Positions 55,640 to 64,000 of a stretch of 64,000 nucleotides of DNA are shown one piece after another. How positions within the stretch are numbered: the stretch's first letter is position 1; every line of letters begins with the position of its first letter. The stretch comes from Thiotrichaceae bacterium. Lineage in GTDB: Bacteria > Pseudomonadota > Gammaproteobacteria > Beggiatoales > Beggiatoaceae. Where the stretch lies: contig JAQTYU010000013.1 in assembly GCA_028688145.1 (NCBI GenBank), positions 1 through 64,000 of the forward strand, read 5' to 3'. The translations under genes were made by a program, and so were the position numbers. Below the pieces are notes generated by a model that made no database searches, was not told the DNA's origin, and saw only the letters and a program-made list of their open reading frames with translations.

Positions 55640-57499
55640 ATGGAACAAGCCCAGTTTGATGAATTAGTGCATCGTTTAGAAGGCTATGCCGCCCGAAATC
55701 CTGCGGGTTATCGTTTGCGAGTCAGCTTATTGGCAGTTTTGGGTTATGCTTATATTTTCATGGTATTAGCGGCATTATTAGCCCTCAATGCAGGTATTAT
55801 TTATTCGGTTTTAGTCAAACATCACACCATCGTGCTGTTAAAAATCGGTATTCCCGCCCTGATTGTCACTGTTTTGGTACTACGCGCCCTGTGGGTCAGA
55901 ATTTCACCACCGCAAGGAATGCCTATCACCCGCCAACAAGCCCCCAAATTATTCGACTTGCTCGAAAATATTCGCCAAGAACTCAATGCGCCCAAAATTC
56001 ACTGCGTGTTATTAACCCAAGAATTTAACGCAGCGATTTCACAAGTACCGCGTTTGGGGATTTTCGGATGGCAAAAAAATTATTTAATCATTGGTTTACC
56101 GCTGATGCAATCGCTCAGCCCCAAAGAATTTAGCGCGGTGTTGGGACATGAATACGGACACTTGTCGGGCGCACATGGCAAATTTGGCGCGTGGATTTAT
56201 CGCGTCAGGAAAACGGGAAATCAATTGATGAATTCATTACAAGCCGATGGCGGTAGTATTTTATTTAATCGCTTTTTTAATTGGTATATTCCCTTCTTTT
56301 CCGCCTATTCCTTCGTTTTTGCCCGCCAAAATGAATATGAAGCTGATGCCTGTGCCGCGAAAATTGCAGGTAGACAACATGCCGCACAAGCTTTAGTCAA
56401 TGTAGAAATCAAAGCGAATTTGAATAATAAATTTTGGGATAAAATCTACACCCTCGCGACAGAAATCCCAAATTTACCCGCACCTTATGCCAGTTTACAA
56501 GATGTATTAAAAGAACGTTTAGACGACAATTTAGCGCACGAATGGTTAAGACGTAGTTTATTACGACCCACAGATACCGTAGACACCCATCCCAGTTTGC
56601 AAGACCGTTTAAAAGCCTTGGGGGAAACGCCACAATTGCCCACGAAAATTCCTGAAAAAAATGCTGCCAGCTATTTTCTGCAAGAATATTTAGACACTGT
56701 GCTACAGCGTTTTGATGGGCAATGGCAGCAAAATATCGCAGAGCGGTGGCAGGAACGTTTTGAATTTGGGCAACAAGCAAAAGCGCGTTTACAAGTGTTA
56801 GCATCACAAGCCAGTTTAACAACCGATGAGCTTTGGGAACAGGCAAAATTATATGAGGAAGTGGCAACTTCTTCAGCACTGACTTTAGAAGCGTATCAAC
56901 AAGTTATGCAACAAGACCCCGCCCGCGCCGATGCCGCCCAATTTGCGATTGGCAGATTGATGTTGCAACAATCACAATCTGAAGGTGTTGCCCTGTTGCA
57001 GGAATTATTGAGCAAAAATGCCAATTGGACGATAGAAATTTGCAACGTGTTGGCGAATTATGCCCACGAACAGGGCGAATTTGCACAGGCAAAAATCTAT
57101 CAAGCACAGATGAATGAACGCATTGCCTTGGAAGTGGCTGCCCGCGCTGAACGTTCCGATATTAACGTGAAGGATAAACTTTTAGAACACGCGCTAAATT
57201 CAGTGCAAATTCATGAAATTATGTTGCAGCTTGAACCGTGGATTAAGAAAATTAAGCGGGTATATTTGGTGCAAAAACAGGTGCAATATTTCCCCGAGCG
57301 TGTGTTTTATGTGCTGGCAGTGCAACACCGTTTTCAATTGCTTTCCAGTGAAAAATACCGCACTCAATTTTTACAAGACATCGCCAATCATGTCGAATTG
57401 CCCAGCGGGTTTATGGTGATGTCTGATTGGGGCAACAGTGCACCGATTTTCAAAAAGGTGAAAAAAGTCCCCAATGCCTTAATTTATCCGTTTAAATAA
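55640..57499 (+). CDS. M48-family membrane zinc metalloprotease
   Basis: 619 residues. Membrane segments at about 28-55 and 60-85 precede a peptidase domain with HEYGH (His170, Glu171, His174) and a third-ligand region NEYEADACAAKIAG (Glu232 or Glu234). The C-terminal 300 residues are soluble, helical and Gln-rich, with TPR-like stretches (AQFAIGRLMLQQSQSEGVAL, YAHEQGEFAQAKIYQAQM). HtpX- and Ste24-like relatives cut misfolded membrane proteins; the C-terminal extension may bind substrates or partners. It is monocistronic, with a C/G-rich repeat after its stop. Confidence 0.85.
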   Translation: MEQAQFDELVHRLEGYAARNPAGYRLRVSLLAVLGYAYIFMVLAALLALNAGIIYSVLVKHHTIVLLKIGIPALIVTVLVLRALWVRISPPQGMPITRQQAPKLFDLLENIRQELNAPKIHCVLLTQEFNAAISQVPRLGIFGWQKNYLIIGLPLMQSLSPKEFSAVLGHEYGHLSGAHGKFGAWIYRVRKTGNQLMNSLQADGGSILFNRFFNWYIPFFSAYSFVFARQNEYEADACAAKIAGRQHAAQALVNVEIKANLNNKFWDKIYTLATEIPNLPAPYASLQDVLKERLDDNLAHEWLRRSLLRPTDTVDTHPSLQDRLKALGETPQLPTKIPEKNAASYFLQEYLDTVLQRFDGQWQQNIAERWQERFEFGQQAKARLQVLASQASLTTDELWEQAKLYEEVATSSALTLEAYQQVMQQDPARADAAQFAIGRLMLQQSQSEGVALLQELLSKNANWTIEICNVLANYAHEQGEFAQAKIYQAQMNERIALEVAARAERSDINVKDKLLEHALNSVQIHEIMLQLEPWIKKIKRVYLVQKQVQYFPERVFYVLAVQHRFQLLSSEKYRTQFLQDIANHVELPSGFMVMSDWGNSAPIFKKVKKVPNALIYPFK

Positions 57500-57503
57500 A
57501 ACT

Positions 57504-57589
57504 ACCCCTTCAACTACGCCCCTAAAGGGGACTTTCAAAGACAAAAAATCTTTAATGTTTAGCCCCCTTTAGGGGGTTGGGGGCGCAGT
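57504..57589 (+). repeat. C/G-rich intergenic repeat, copy D
   Basis: CGCCCCTAAAGGGGACTTTC at left, AATGTTTAGCCCCC and TTTAGGGGGTTGGGGGCGC at right. Same orientation as copies A-C. Starts 5 bp after the protease gene stop. Confidence 0.85.
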
Positions 57590-57723
57590 GAAAATCGACA
57601 TTAAGCTGTCCCGTTTTGAGCAGCACTTCCAAAGCAGTATATAATGCAAGCAGTCACTTTATAATTTCCCCTCAGTAATACTCTGATATTATCAGCTTTC
57701 AACCACTTACCTAATAGAAACTT

Positions 57724-59694
57724 ATGATTCCTGAACTTGGACATTTCGCCTTAATTTTGGCTTTAATTCTCGCCTTGGTGCAGTGCGTGTTCCCCTTGAT
57801 TGGGGCGGCGCGCGGTATTCCCAATTGGATGGCAGTGGCGCGTCCTGCGGCAGTGGGACAATTTGTATTTATCAGTTTGGCGTATTTCAGCCTGACCTAT
57901 GCGTTTATTCAAAACGATTTTTCCGTGCTCTATGTCGCCAGCAATTCCAACACTTCGCTGCCCTTGATTTATCGCATCGTCAGCGTGTGGGGCGGGCACG
58001 AAGGCTCGCTATTATTATGGAGCTTGATTTTAGCGGGTTGGATGGTGGCAGTGGTATGGTTTAGCCGCAGTTTACCCGAGGCGATGGTGGCGCGGGTGTT
58101 GGCAGTGATGGGATTTATCAGCATGGGCTTTTTATTATTCATGCTGGTCACGTCCAATCCTTTCGACCGCTTAGTCAATCCGCCTTTGAACGGGCGTGAT
58201 TTAAACCCGCTGTTGCAAGACCCCGGTTTAATCATTCATCCCCCCATGCTTTATATGGGCTACGTGGGCTTTTCCGTCGCCTTCAGTTTTGCGATTGCTG
58301 CCTTATTGGGCGGAACTCTAGATAGCGCGTGGGCGCGTTGGTCACGTCCTTGGACTTTAGTGGCATGGATATTTTTAACGCTGGGCATCGCCTTGGGCAG
58401 TTGGTGGGCGTATTACGAACTCGGCTGGGGCGGCTGGTGGTTTTGGGACCCCGTCGAAAATGCTTCGTTCATGCCGTGGTTAGTGGGCACCGCGTTAATT
58501 CATTCTTTAGCCGTGACTGAAAAGCGCAGCACTTTCAAAAACTGGACGGTATTGCTCGCCATCATGGCGTTTTCCTTAAGTTTATTAGGCACGTTTTTAG
58601 TGCGCTCAGGGGTTTTAACTTCGGTACACGCCTTCGCCACCGACCCCGCACGCGGCACGTTTATTTTAATTTTCTTAGGTGTCGTCATCGGCACATCGCT
58701 GATTTTATACGCATGGCGCGCCCCAAAAGTGGGTGGCGGCGGCAGTTTCTCCTTGGTTTCACGGGAAACTTTCTTGCTGATGAACAATATTTTATTGGTC
58801 GTCGCCTGCGGCATGGTGCTGTTGGGCACTTTGTACCCGCTGTTTTTAGACGCTTTAAACTTGGGCAAAATTTCCGTCGGCCCGCCTTACTTTTCAACGA
58901 TGTTTACCTTGTTGATTTCGCCCTTGATTTTCTTAGTCGGTATCGGCACTTTAACCCGCTGGAAAAAAGATGAATTGCCGCGCCTGCAAAAATTATTAAT
59001 GCTGAGTTTTATCGCGAGCATCGTGTTAGGGGTTGCAATTCCCGTGGTGACAGGCACGTTAAGCCTAGGTGTAGTCGCAGGCATTGCAGGCGCGAGCTGG
59101 ATTGTATTAACCAGCATTCAAGCGGTGCGTGAAAAATTGCGGCATAAAACCGCGTTGGGCGGCGGCTTACGCAGTTTGCCACAAGGTTTTTATGGGATGT
59201 TGACCGCACATATTGGAATTTCAGTGTTCGTGATAGGAGTGATGTTATCCAGCGCGTTCAGCGTTGAACAAGATGTGCGCGTCGAACCCAATAAATCCAC
59301 CGAAATTGCAGGACATCGCTTCTTATTTGAAGGCACGCAAAAATTAGACGGCGCGAATTATTCGGGCGAGCGCGGCACGTTCCGCGTGTTCAAAGACCAG
59401 CAAGAAATTTCGGTGCTGCAACCTGAAAAACGCATTTATCGTGTGCAAGCGATGCCGATGACCGAAGCCGCGATTGACCCGAGTTTAGCGCGAGATATTT
59501 ACATCGCTTTGGGCGAGCCACTGGGCAATGGCGCGTGGAGTGCACGGATTTATTATAAACCCTTCATCCGTTGGATTTGGTTAGGCGCGTTATTCATGGT
59601 GGCGGGCGGGATTATTTCGGTGTTCGATCCGCGTTATCGGCGCAATGCCTTGCGTAGCACTCATGCCGTTGATGGCGCAGTGGCGACCGCCTAG
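57724..59694 (+). CDS. ccmF: Cytochrome c haem lyase subunit CcmF
   Basis: Large inner-membrane protein that attaches haem to apocytochrome c with CcmH. 656 residues, about 14-15 membrane segments. The WWD periplasmic haem-handling motif is clear (WGGWWFWDPVENASFMPW, about 240), and GGHEGSLLLW and HPPMLYMGYVGFSV are typical. CcmF is normally inside a ccmABCDEFGH cluster; here it stands with dapF and DUF484, so the rest must be elsewhere. It serves the di-haem peroxidase and respiratory cytochromes. Confidence 0.95.
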   Translation: MIPELGHFALILALILALVQCVFPLIGAARGIPNWMAVARPAAVGQFVFISLAYFSLTYAFIQNDFSVLYVASNSNTSLPLIYRIVSVWGGHEGSLLLWSLILAGWMVAVVWFSRSLPEAMVARVLAVMGFISMGFLLFMLVTSNPFDRLVNPPLNGRDLNPLLQDPGLIIHPPMLYMGYVGFSVAFSFAIAALLGGTLDSAWARWSRPWTLVAWIFLTLGIALGSWWAYYELGWGGWWFWDPVENASFMPWLVGTALIHSLAVTEKRSTFKNWTVLLAIMAFSLSLLGTFLVRSGVLTSVHAFATDPARGTFILIFLGVVIGTSLILYAWRAPKVGGGGSFSLVSRETFLLMNNILLVVACGMVLLGTLYPLFLDALNLGKISVGPPYFSTMFTLLISPLIFLVGIGTLTRWKKDELPRLQKLLMLSFIASIVLGVAIPVVTGTLSLGVVAGIAGASWIVLTSIQAVREKLRHKTALGGGLRSLPQGFYGMLTAHIGISVFVIGVMLSSAFSVEQDVRVEPNKSTEIAGHRFLFEGTQKLDGANYSGERGTFRVFKDQQEISVLQPEKRIYRVQAMPMTEAAIDPSLARDIYIALGEPLGNGAWSARIYYKPFIRWIWLGALFMVAGGIISVFDPRYRRNALRSTHAVDGAVATA

Positions 59695-59703
59695 GAGAAA
59701 AAC

Positions 59704-60534
59704 ATGCGTTTGAATTTTGTAAAAATGCAGGGCTTGGGCAATGATTTTGTGATGATTGACGCAATGGCGCAACCCATCATTCTCAGCAATGAACAATTGC
59801 GCCATTTGGCGGATCGGCGTTTTGGGGTGGGCTGCGATCAGATTTTGTTTGTTGAACCCAGCCAGATTGCAGGCGTGGATTTTCGTTACCGCATTTTCAA
59901 TGCCGACGGTGGCGAAGTGCAACAATGCGGCAATGGCGCACGCTGTTTTGCGCGTTTTGTGCACGACCAAGGACTGACTGACAAAACTGAAATCGTGGTC
60001 GAAACTCAAAAAGGCTTAATTTATCCGCGCATTGAAGCCGATGGCGAAGTCACGGTGAATATGGGTTTGCCGCGTTTCACGCCTGCGGAAATTCCGTTTC
60101 TTGCCGACGCTGCCAGCATTCAATATCCGATTGAAGTTTTAGGCAAAACTCAGCAGATTAGCGTGGTTTCTATGGGCAATCCGCACGCCGTCTTAGTCGT
60201 GGATGCGGTGGACACTGCGCCTGTGGGCGAAGTTGGTGCGGCGTTAGAATCGCACCCACGTTTTCCCGAGCGGGTCAATGTGGGTTTTATGCAAATTATG
60301 GATCGGCATAATATTCGCCTGCGCGTATTTGAGCGCGGTTCTGGCGAAACTTTGGCATGTGGCACAGGTGCGTGTGCGGCGGTGGTTGCGGGGCAGCGTC
60401 TGGGTTTATTAGATGAAGGCGTGACGGTGCAAACCCGTGGCGGCAGTTTAACCATTCGCTGGGCTGGCGAAAATCAACCCGTTTTAATGCGTGGCGCGGC
60501 GGTTCGCGTTTTTGAAGGAGTCATTGAATTATGA
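59704..60534 (+). CDS. dapF: Diaminopimelate epimerase
   Basis: Interconverts LL- and meso-diaminopimelate for lysine and peptidoglycan synthesis. 276 residues. The two catalytic cysteines are Cys75 (QQCGNGARC) and Cys219 (ACGTGACAA). [13 protein letters not shown] at the start and VSMGNPHAV are conserved. AGGAG precedes the ATG, 9 bp after ccmF. The stop overlaps DUF484 by 4 nt. Confidence 0.97.
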   Translation: MRLNFVKMQGLGNDFVMIDAMAQPIILSNEQLRHLADRRFGVGCDQILFVEPSQIAGVDFRYRIFNADGGEVQQCGNGARCFARFVHDQGLTDKTEIVVETQKGLIYPRIEADGEVTVNMGLPRFTPAEIPFLADAASIQYPIEVLGKTQQISVVSMGNPHAVLVVDAVDTAPVGEVGAALESHPRFPERVNVGFMQIMDRHNIRLRVFERGSGETLACGTGACAAVVAGQRLGLLDEGVTVQTRGGSLTIRWAGENQPVLMRGAAVRVFEGVIEL

Positions 60535-61223
60535 GTTCGCAACATTCGCTACAAATTGATGAATTACCTGAACAATCTATCGTCGAATATCTGCGGCGGC
60601 ATCCCAATTTTTTCATGCAATATGAAACTTTATTGGCTGAAATGGTGATTCCGCAAAGCCGTGGCAACATGGTTTCTTTGGTCGAGCGGCAAATGGTGGT
60701 GTTGCGTGATGAAAATCAGCAGTTGCAGCGCAAACTCAGCAACTTGATTGAAATGGCACAGCGCAATGAATTATTAAATCAACGCATTCAACGCTTTGTG
60801 GTGAATTTGAGCGGCGCGGGCAGTTTGGATGAATTTTTCACCGTGCTTTATGAAAATTTGCTGGCAGAATTTAACAGCGATGCGGTGGTGGTGCGTTTGT
60901 TTGAATTGCCTGCGGGAAATTTGGCAGGACGTAAGGAATTTGTGGAATATGATGCGCAAGTATTCAGTTTGTTTGAAAGCTTGCTGAGCAGTTCTAAACC
61001 CTTTTGTGGCAGATTGGCGCAGGCGCAAATTGACTATTTATTTCCGAATGAAAATATTACGTCTGCTGCGTTAATTCCCTTAGGAATTCCCAAACCGCAA
61101 GGCATTCTCGCAATGGGCAGCCGCGATATTGCGCGTTTTCATGCGGGCATGGGCACGGATTTGATTCAGTACATGGGCGAGGTGATTAGCCAGTTGTTAA
61201 AACGTTGGTTGAAACCGTTTTAA
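60531..61223 (+). CDS. DUF484 family protein
   Basis: 230 residues. The opening [20 protein letters not shown] and [21 protein letters not shown], followed by a coiled coil (about 58-85) and a GAF-like domain (about 90-220, [20 protein letters not shown]), identify DUF484. The function is unknown. In many gammaproteobacteria it follows dapF and precedes xerC. Translationally coupled to dapF by ATGA. Here the next genes are the restriction-modification pair. Confidence 0.93.
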   Translation: MSSQHSLQIDELPEQSIVEYLRRHPNFFMQYETLLAEMVIPQSRGNMVSLVERQMVVLRDENQQLQRKLSNLIEMAQRNELLNQRIQRFVVNLSGAGSLDEFFTVLYENLLAEFNSDAVVVRLFELPAGNLAGRKEFVEYDAQVFSLFESLLSSSKPFCGRLAQAQIDYLFPNENITSAALIPLGIPKPQGILAMGSRDIARFHAGMGTDLIQYMGEVISQLLKRWLKPF

Positions 61224-61236
61224 ATTTGTTATCTCA

Positions 61237-61271
61237 TGAGGATTGATAGTGTTCAATACTATTAATCCTCA
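61237..61271 (+). terminator. Hairpin at the boundary between DUF484 and the R-M genes
   Basis: TGAGGATTGATAGT (61237-61250) and ACTATTAATCCTCA (61258-61271) pair over 14 positions with one G-T wobble. No T-run follows, so it may be an operator for the R-M genes or a weak terminator of the dapF operon. Confidence 0.45.
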
Positions 61272-61301
61272 ATAAGTTACCAATTATTTAAAGGATTTTT
61301 A

Positions 61302-62369
61302 ATGAGTATATCTGCCTTATTTGGATTAAAAAACTCGAATCGAGATTTTACCCAAAGAGAATCATGGGGAAAGAATCAATTTAATTCATCGTTTCCCACA
61401 GCATTAGCTTGCTACATGCACAGTAAAGACTTAAATCCTGTCTATTTAGAATTAAATAATGAATTAAAAGTTGCACATTCAAAAATCAATGTTGCTGATT
61501 TATTTGGGATGAATCCAAGTTCAGAGGAATTATTTTTTTCATTTGAAAGCGATTATGTACCTTATCGCCAGCTCGTTATTGGTAATCTTCCCAGAATTGA
61601 CTTAGTCACACAAAATTTACATACACATCAGTGTTTACAGGGTTTAGAAATCAAATTAACAGCCTTACCTGACCATACTACTTGTGAACTGACAGAAGAT
61701 AAATTTGGTAGTGAATTAGTGATTCGTCCAGATAGCATTGTTTATCTAGCTCTCAGTATTGTAAATGTCTATAAAAACCACATTGCAATATTGGGGAATA
61801 TGATTGATAGTCAATTTGATCATGTTAAAGATTGGAGTGAGGGAGGAAACGTATTGGCTCTTGTTCCAGAGATAATTAACACAATTAACATGATATTGTT
61901 AAATAAACTGGACCAACAAACACCGCTAATAATCCAACCTGTTTGGAAGACATTGGGTAAATCACCACAATTAGCACAGAATTGTTTAGATATTTTTGTG
62001 TGGAGTAATTTCGCATTCACTCGTTTATTTTTGGATATTGGTATTCAAGAAATAGCCAGAGAAAATAAAATAACTCGACAATTACGCTCTATAATTTGGT
62101 TACTGAAAATGCTATTAGATTTTTGTCGCCACGGCAAAATAGATCATGCTAAAGTCATTGATTCGCTTTCCTACAATACTAAAAATGATAAGGCGTTTGC
62201 AGTGAACGGTAAAATTACACATGCTTACATGTCTTGTGCAGAACTGAGCAATCCTAGAATAACCCAAGATGAAATTAAGAACATTATTTTAGGCGAGGGG
62301 CATTTACTCTTAAGTCCTGAAAGACGTTTCGATGCCATCATTTATAACTCCCCTTATCTATTCAAATAA
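61302..62369 (+). CDS. HindVP-like type II restriction endonuclease
   Basis: 355 residues. NSSFPTALACYMHSKDL and PYRQLVIGNLPRIDLV match the HindVP endonuclease family, whose known members cut GRCGYC. The catalytic PD-(D/E)XK core is visible as Asp100 and Glu116-X-Lys118 in GLEIKLTALPD, with Asp100 in PRIDLV. AAAGGAT lies 8 bp before the ATG. The gene is much more AT-rich than dapF or DUF484. The methyltransferase starts 2 bp after it. Site specificity is inferred from the family only. Confidence 0.83.
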   Translation: MSISALFGLKNSNRDFTQRESWGKNQFNSSFPTALACYMHSKDLNPVYLELNNELKVAHSKINVADLFGMNPSSEELFFSFESDYVPYRQLVIGNLPRIDLVTQNLHTHQCLQGLEIKLTALPDHTTCELTEDKFGSELVIRPDSIVYLALSIVNVYKNHIAILGNMIDSQFDHVKDWSEGGNVLALVPEIINTINMILLNKLDQQTPLIIQPVWKTLGKSPQLAQNCLDIFVWSNFAFTRLFLDIGIQEIARENKITRQLRSIIWLLKMLLDFCRHGKIDHAKVIDSLSYNTKNDKAFAVNGKITHAYMSCAELSNPRITQDEIKNIILGEGHLLLSPERRFDAIIYNSPYLFK

Positions 62370-62371
62370 TT

Positions 62372-63328
62372 ATGTTAAAAATAATTGATTTATTTTCAGG
62401 TTGTGGTGGCTTATCTTTGGGATTTCAAAATGCAGGTTTTGAAATTTTGGCAGCTTTTGATAATTGGACACCTGCAATAAATACCTATCAAGCTAATTTT
62501 CACCATGATGCAATACAATTGGATCTATCTGACGAAGGAGTAATAGAAATATTAAGTGCTTACAACCCTGAAATGATTATAGGAGGACCTCCATGTCAAG
62601 ATTTTTCTAGTGCAGGAAAACGGAATGAAGAAACACAACGTGCTGATTTAACAATTAAATTTTCTGAAATAGTGGCTATTCTCAAGCCAAAAGTATTCAT
62701 TATGGAAAATGTAGGACGGATAGGTATTACCAATACCCTAAAAAAATCAAAAGTCATTTTTCAAAAAAATGGCTATGGATTATCTGAGGTCATACTCAAT
62801 GCCAGTCTTTGTGGTGTACCACAAGCGAGAAAACGTTTTTTTCTCATTGGTATTTTGAATGAACAAGATCAGGTATTAGACGCTTATTTAAAGCAAAATT
62901 TGTCAACAACGCCTTTAAGTGTTTTTGAATATTTAGGTAATGATCTAAATATTGAACATTATTATCGTCATCCTAGAAATTATTCACGCCGCGCTATCTT
63001 TAGTATTTATGAGCCAAGTCCAACAATTCGTGGAGTTAATCGACCTATTCCCAAAACCTATCAGTTTCATGCAAATGATACCAGCACTGATTTAACAAAA
63101 GTGAGAGTCTTAACCGCAATTGAACGCAGCTACTTGCAAACATTTCCTAAAAACTTCATTTTTCCCTCGAACAATAAAGCTGATTTAGAACAAATGATTG
63201 GAAATGCTGTGCCTGTAAAATTAGCCGAGTATGTCGCCAAGGCGGTGATATCTTATCTACAAGAAAAGAGACTAACTCGCATAATTACCCCAAGTAATAT
63301 GCTCAGTCAGCAGTTATCTTTTTTCTAG
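62372..63328 (+). CDS. DNA (cytosine-5) methyltransferase of the R-M pair
   Basis: 318 residues. C5-methyltransferase motifs in order: I (IIDLFSGCGGLSLGFQNAGF, AdoMet binding), IV (GGPPCQDFSSAGKR, nucleophile Cys75), VI (MENVG), VIII (QARKRFFLIG), target recognition (about 190-250), and X (MIGNAVPVKLAEYVAKAV). It protects host sites from the adjacent endonuclease. AT-rich like its partner. It follows the endonuclease, an order where expression timing during transfer would need separate control; no controller gene was seen. Confidence 0.93.
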   Translation: MLKIIDLFSGCGGLSLGFQNAGFEILAAFDNWTPAINTYQANFHHDAIQLDLSDEGVIEILSAYNPEMIIGGPPCQDFSSAGKRNEETQRADLTIKFSEIVAILKPKVFIMENVGRIGITNTLKKSKVIFQKNGYGLSEVILNASLCGVPQARKRFFLIGILNEQDQVLDAYLKQNLSTTPLSVFEYLGNDLNIEHYYRHPRNYSRRAIFSIYEPSPTIRGVNRPIPKTYQFHANDTSTDLTKVRVLTAIERSYLQTFPKNFIFPSNNKADLEQMIGNAVPVKLAEYVAKAVISYLQEKRLTRIITPSNMLSQQLSFF

Positions 63329-63430
63329 TATCTGAAAAGTTGTCTAAGCTACCTATTAGTATCATGCAGAACTACCTGATTAATCTTAGGATTAGATGAT
63401 GAATAAACAGAATCTTCAAAGAAGAGGTGT

Positions 63431-63880
63431 ATGATGTTAGAAGAACATGGGATTGTGATTGAAGCCGACATCGATTTTGCTTGGGTTGAAACCCAGCGTA
63501 AAAGCAGTTGTGGGCAATGTGCCGAAAATAAAGGCTGTGGTACTTCAGCCTTGGCGGAAGTGATTGGGAAAAAAGCCACTAAAATTCGTGTGCAAAATAC
63601 CCTCGCAGTGAAAACAGGTGATCATGTGGTGATTGGTTTAGAAGAATCAGCCTTGGTGCGGAGTTCTTTAACGCTCTATATGTTGCCTTTATTATGCTTA
63701 TTTGCCACTGCGATTATTTATGAAGCTTTAGCCGCACAAGGCATCTTCCCAAAAGCTGAAGTGTACAGTATGTTTGCAGGCTTATTCGGCATGGGAATTG
63801 GTTTTGTCATCGCCAAATCTATGACTACCAATATGTCCAATCAAGAACGTTATCAGCCCGTGCTATTGAAAACGGAATAA
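63431..63880 (+). CDS. rseC: SoxR-reducing / sigma-E regulator family protein RseC
   Basis: 149 residues: an N-terminal cytoplasmic domain with a cysteine cluster (Cys27, Cys30, Cys36 in SSCGQCAENKGCG), then two membrane segments (about 82-103 and 108-128) and a short tail. In E. coli RseC is part of the sigma-E locus and of the complex that reduces SoxR. AGAGGTG precedes two adjacent ATGs; the second (63434) has slightly better spacing. rpoE, rseA and rseB are not here. A hairpin separates it from the next gene. Confidence 0.9.
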   Translation: MMLEEHGIVIEADIDFAWVETQRKSSCGQCAENKGCGTSALAEVIGKKATKIRVQNTLAVKTGDHVVIGLEESALVRSSLTLYMLPLLCLFATAIIYEALAAQGIFPKAEVYSMFAGLFGMGIGFVIAKSMTTNMSNQERYQPVLLKTE

Positions 63881-63892
63881 CGAAGACCTATT

Positions 63893-63943
63893 TAATGGCA
63901 ATTCCCTTAAATTATGACGCTGTGTCTTGGGGAATTGCCATTA
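63893..63943 (+). terminator. Hairpin after rseC
   Basis: TAATGGCAATTCC (63893-63905) pairs with GGAATTGCCATTA (63931-63943), with a long AT-rich loop. Only a weak T-tract follows, so termination may be partial. Confidence 0.55.
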
Positions 63944-63988
63944 GTTATTATGTATAACACACGGATTATTCTAGGAGTTTATCACGCT

Positions 63989-64000
63989 ATGTTGAAACAA
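63989..64000 (+). CDS. Start of the next gene (first four codons only)
   Basis: ATG preceded by AGGAG opens MLKQ at the window edge. In related bacteria rseC is often followed by a DegP/MucD-type periplasmic protease gene, but four residues cannot show this. Confidence 0.35.

Noticed and set aside
61302..62369. The endonuclease gene as a disguised xerC or other recombinase
   Set aside because: No tyrosine recombinase motif is present; the PD-(D/E)XK core and HindVP-like N-terminus are clear.

Overview
The window looks like a gammaproteobacterial chromosome segment of moderately low GC, most plausibly from a filamentous sulfur bacterium of the Beggiatoa/Thiothrix group (order Thiotrichales). 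This rests on gene content and order only: an intact pilB-pilC-pilD-coaE-zapD block, rpe-gph-trpE-trpG, rluD opposite bamD, a very long ChpA-type kinase beside type IV pilus genes, WaaC (an LPS-bearing cell), two acetate-type symporters and many short intergenic palindromes. The genus is a guess.

Layout. 1-702: end of an IS5-family insertion sequence whose transposase reading frame is broken, a 5' fragment of a tRNA-Thr(CGT) gene, then the leader of gdh. 703-5562: 180-kDa-class NAD glutamate dehydrogenase. 5774-9283: two large membrane glycosyltransferases, one PMT-like and one TMTC-like with TPRs. 9787-13349: cold-shock protein, tgt, a di-haem peroxidase lipoprotein and a secreted SRPBCC protein. 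13812-18057: metZ, an unknown 195-residue protein, serC and waaC. tRNA-Ser(TGA) lies at 18296. 18823-23032: a tandem duplication of a DUF485 + acetate-symporter (ActP-like) operon, including its double hairpin terminator. 23285-28576, all on the minus strand: rluD-pgeF, pduO-type cobalamin adenosyltransferase, folE-cobB and menA, broken up by repeats and a 279-bp MITE-like element. 28796-31909: bamD, a DUF971 protein and a hybrid sensor kinase.

32036-46023 is a pil-chp chemosensory operon on the minus strand. In transcription order it holds a PilG-like regulator with an extra N-terminal pseudo-receiver, PilH, a solute-binding lipoprotein, PilI/CheW, a PilJ-like receptor, a 2451-residue ChpA with seven degenerate Hpt-like repeats, and a second CheW-like protein. 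46124-51640 adds zapD, coaE, pilD, pilC and pilB. Together these genes build type IV pili and control their extension and retraction, presumably for gliding or twitching. The solute-binding lipoprotein suggests a nutrient input into the pilus-control array.

51862-55324: trpG, trpE, gph and rpe. 55640-57499: M48 membrane metalloprotease. 57724-61223: ccmF-dapF-DUF484. 61302-63328: a compact AT-rich type II restriction-modification pair (HindVP-like endonuclease and C5-cytosine methyltransferase) where xerC often sits. 63431-63880: rseC, followed by the first four codons of the next gene.

Three kinds of non-coding repeat are scattered through the window: a C/G-rich about 100-bp element (four copies, two flanking pduO), an about 150-bp element ending in GGATTGAAAC (three copies, one internally deleted), and several perfect palindromes.
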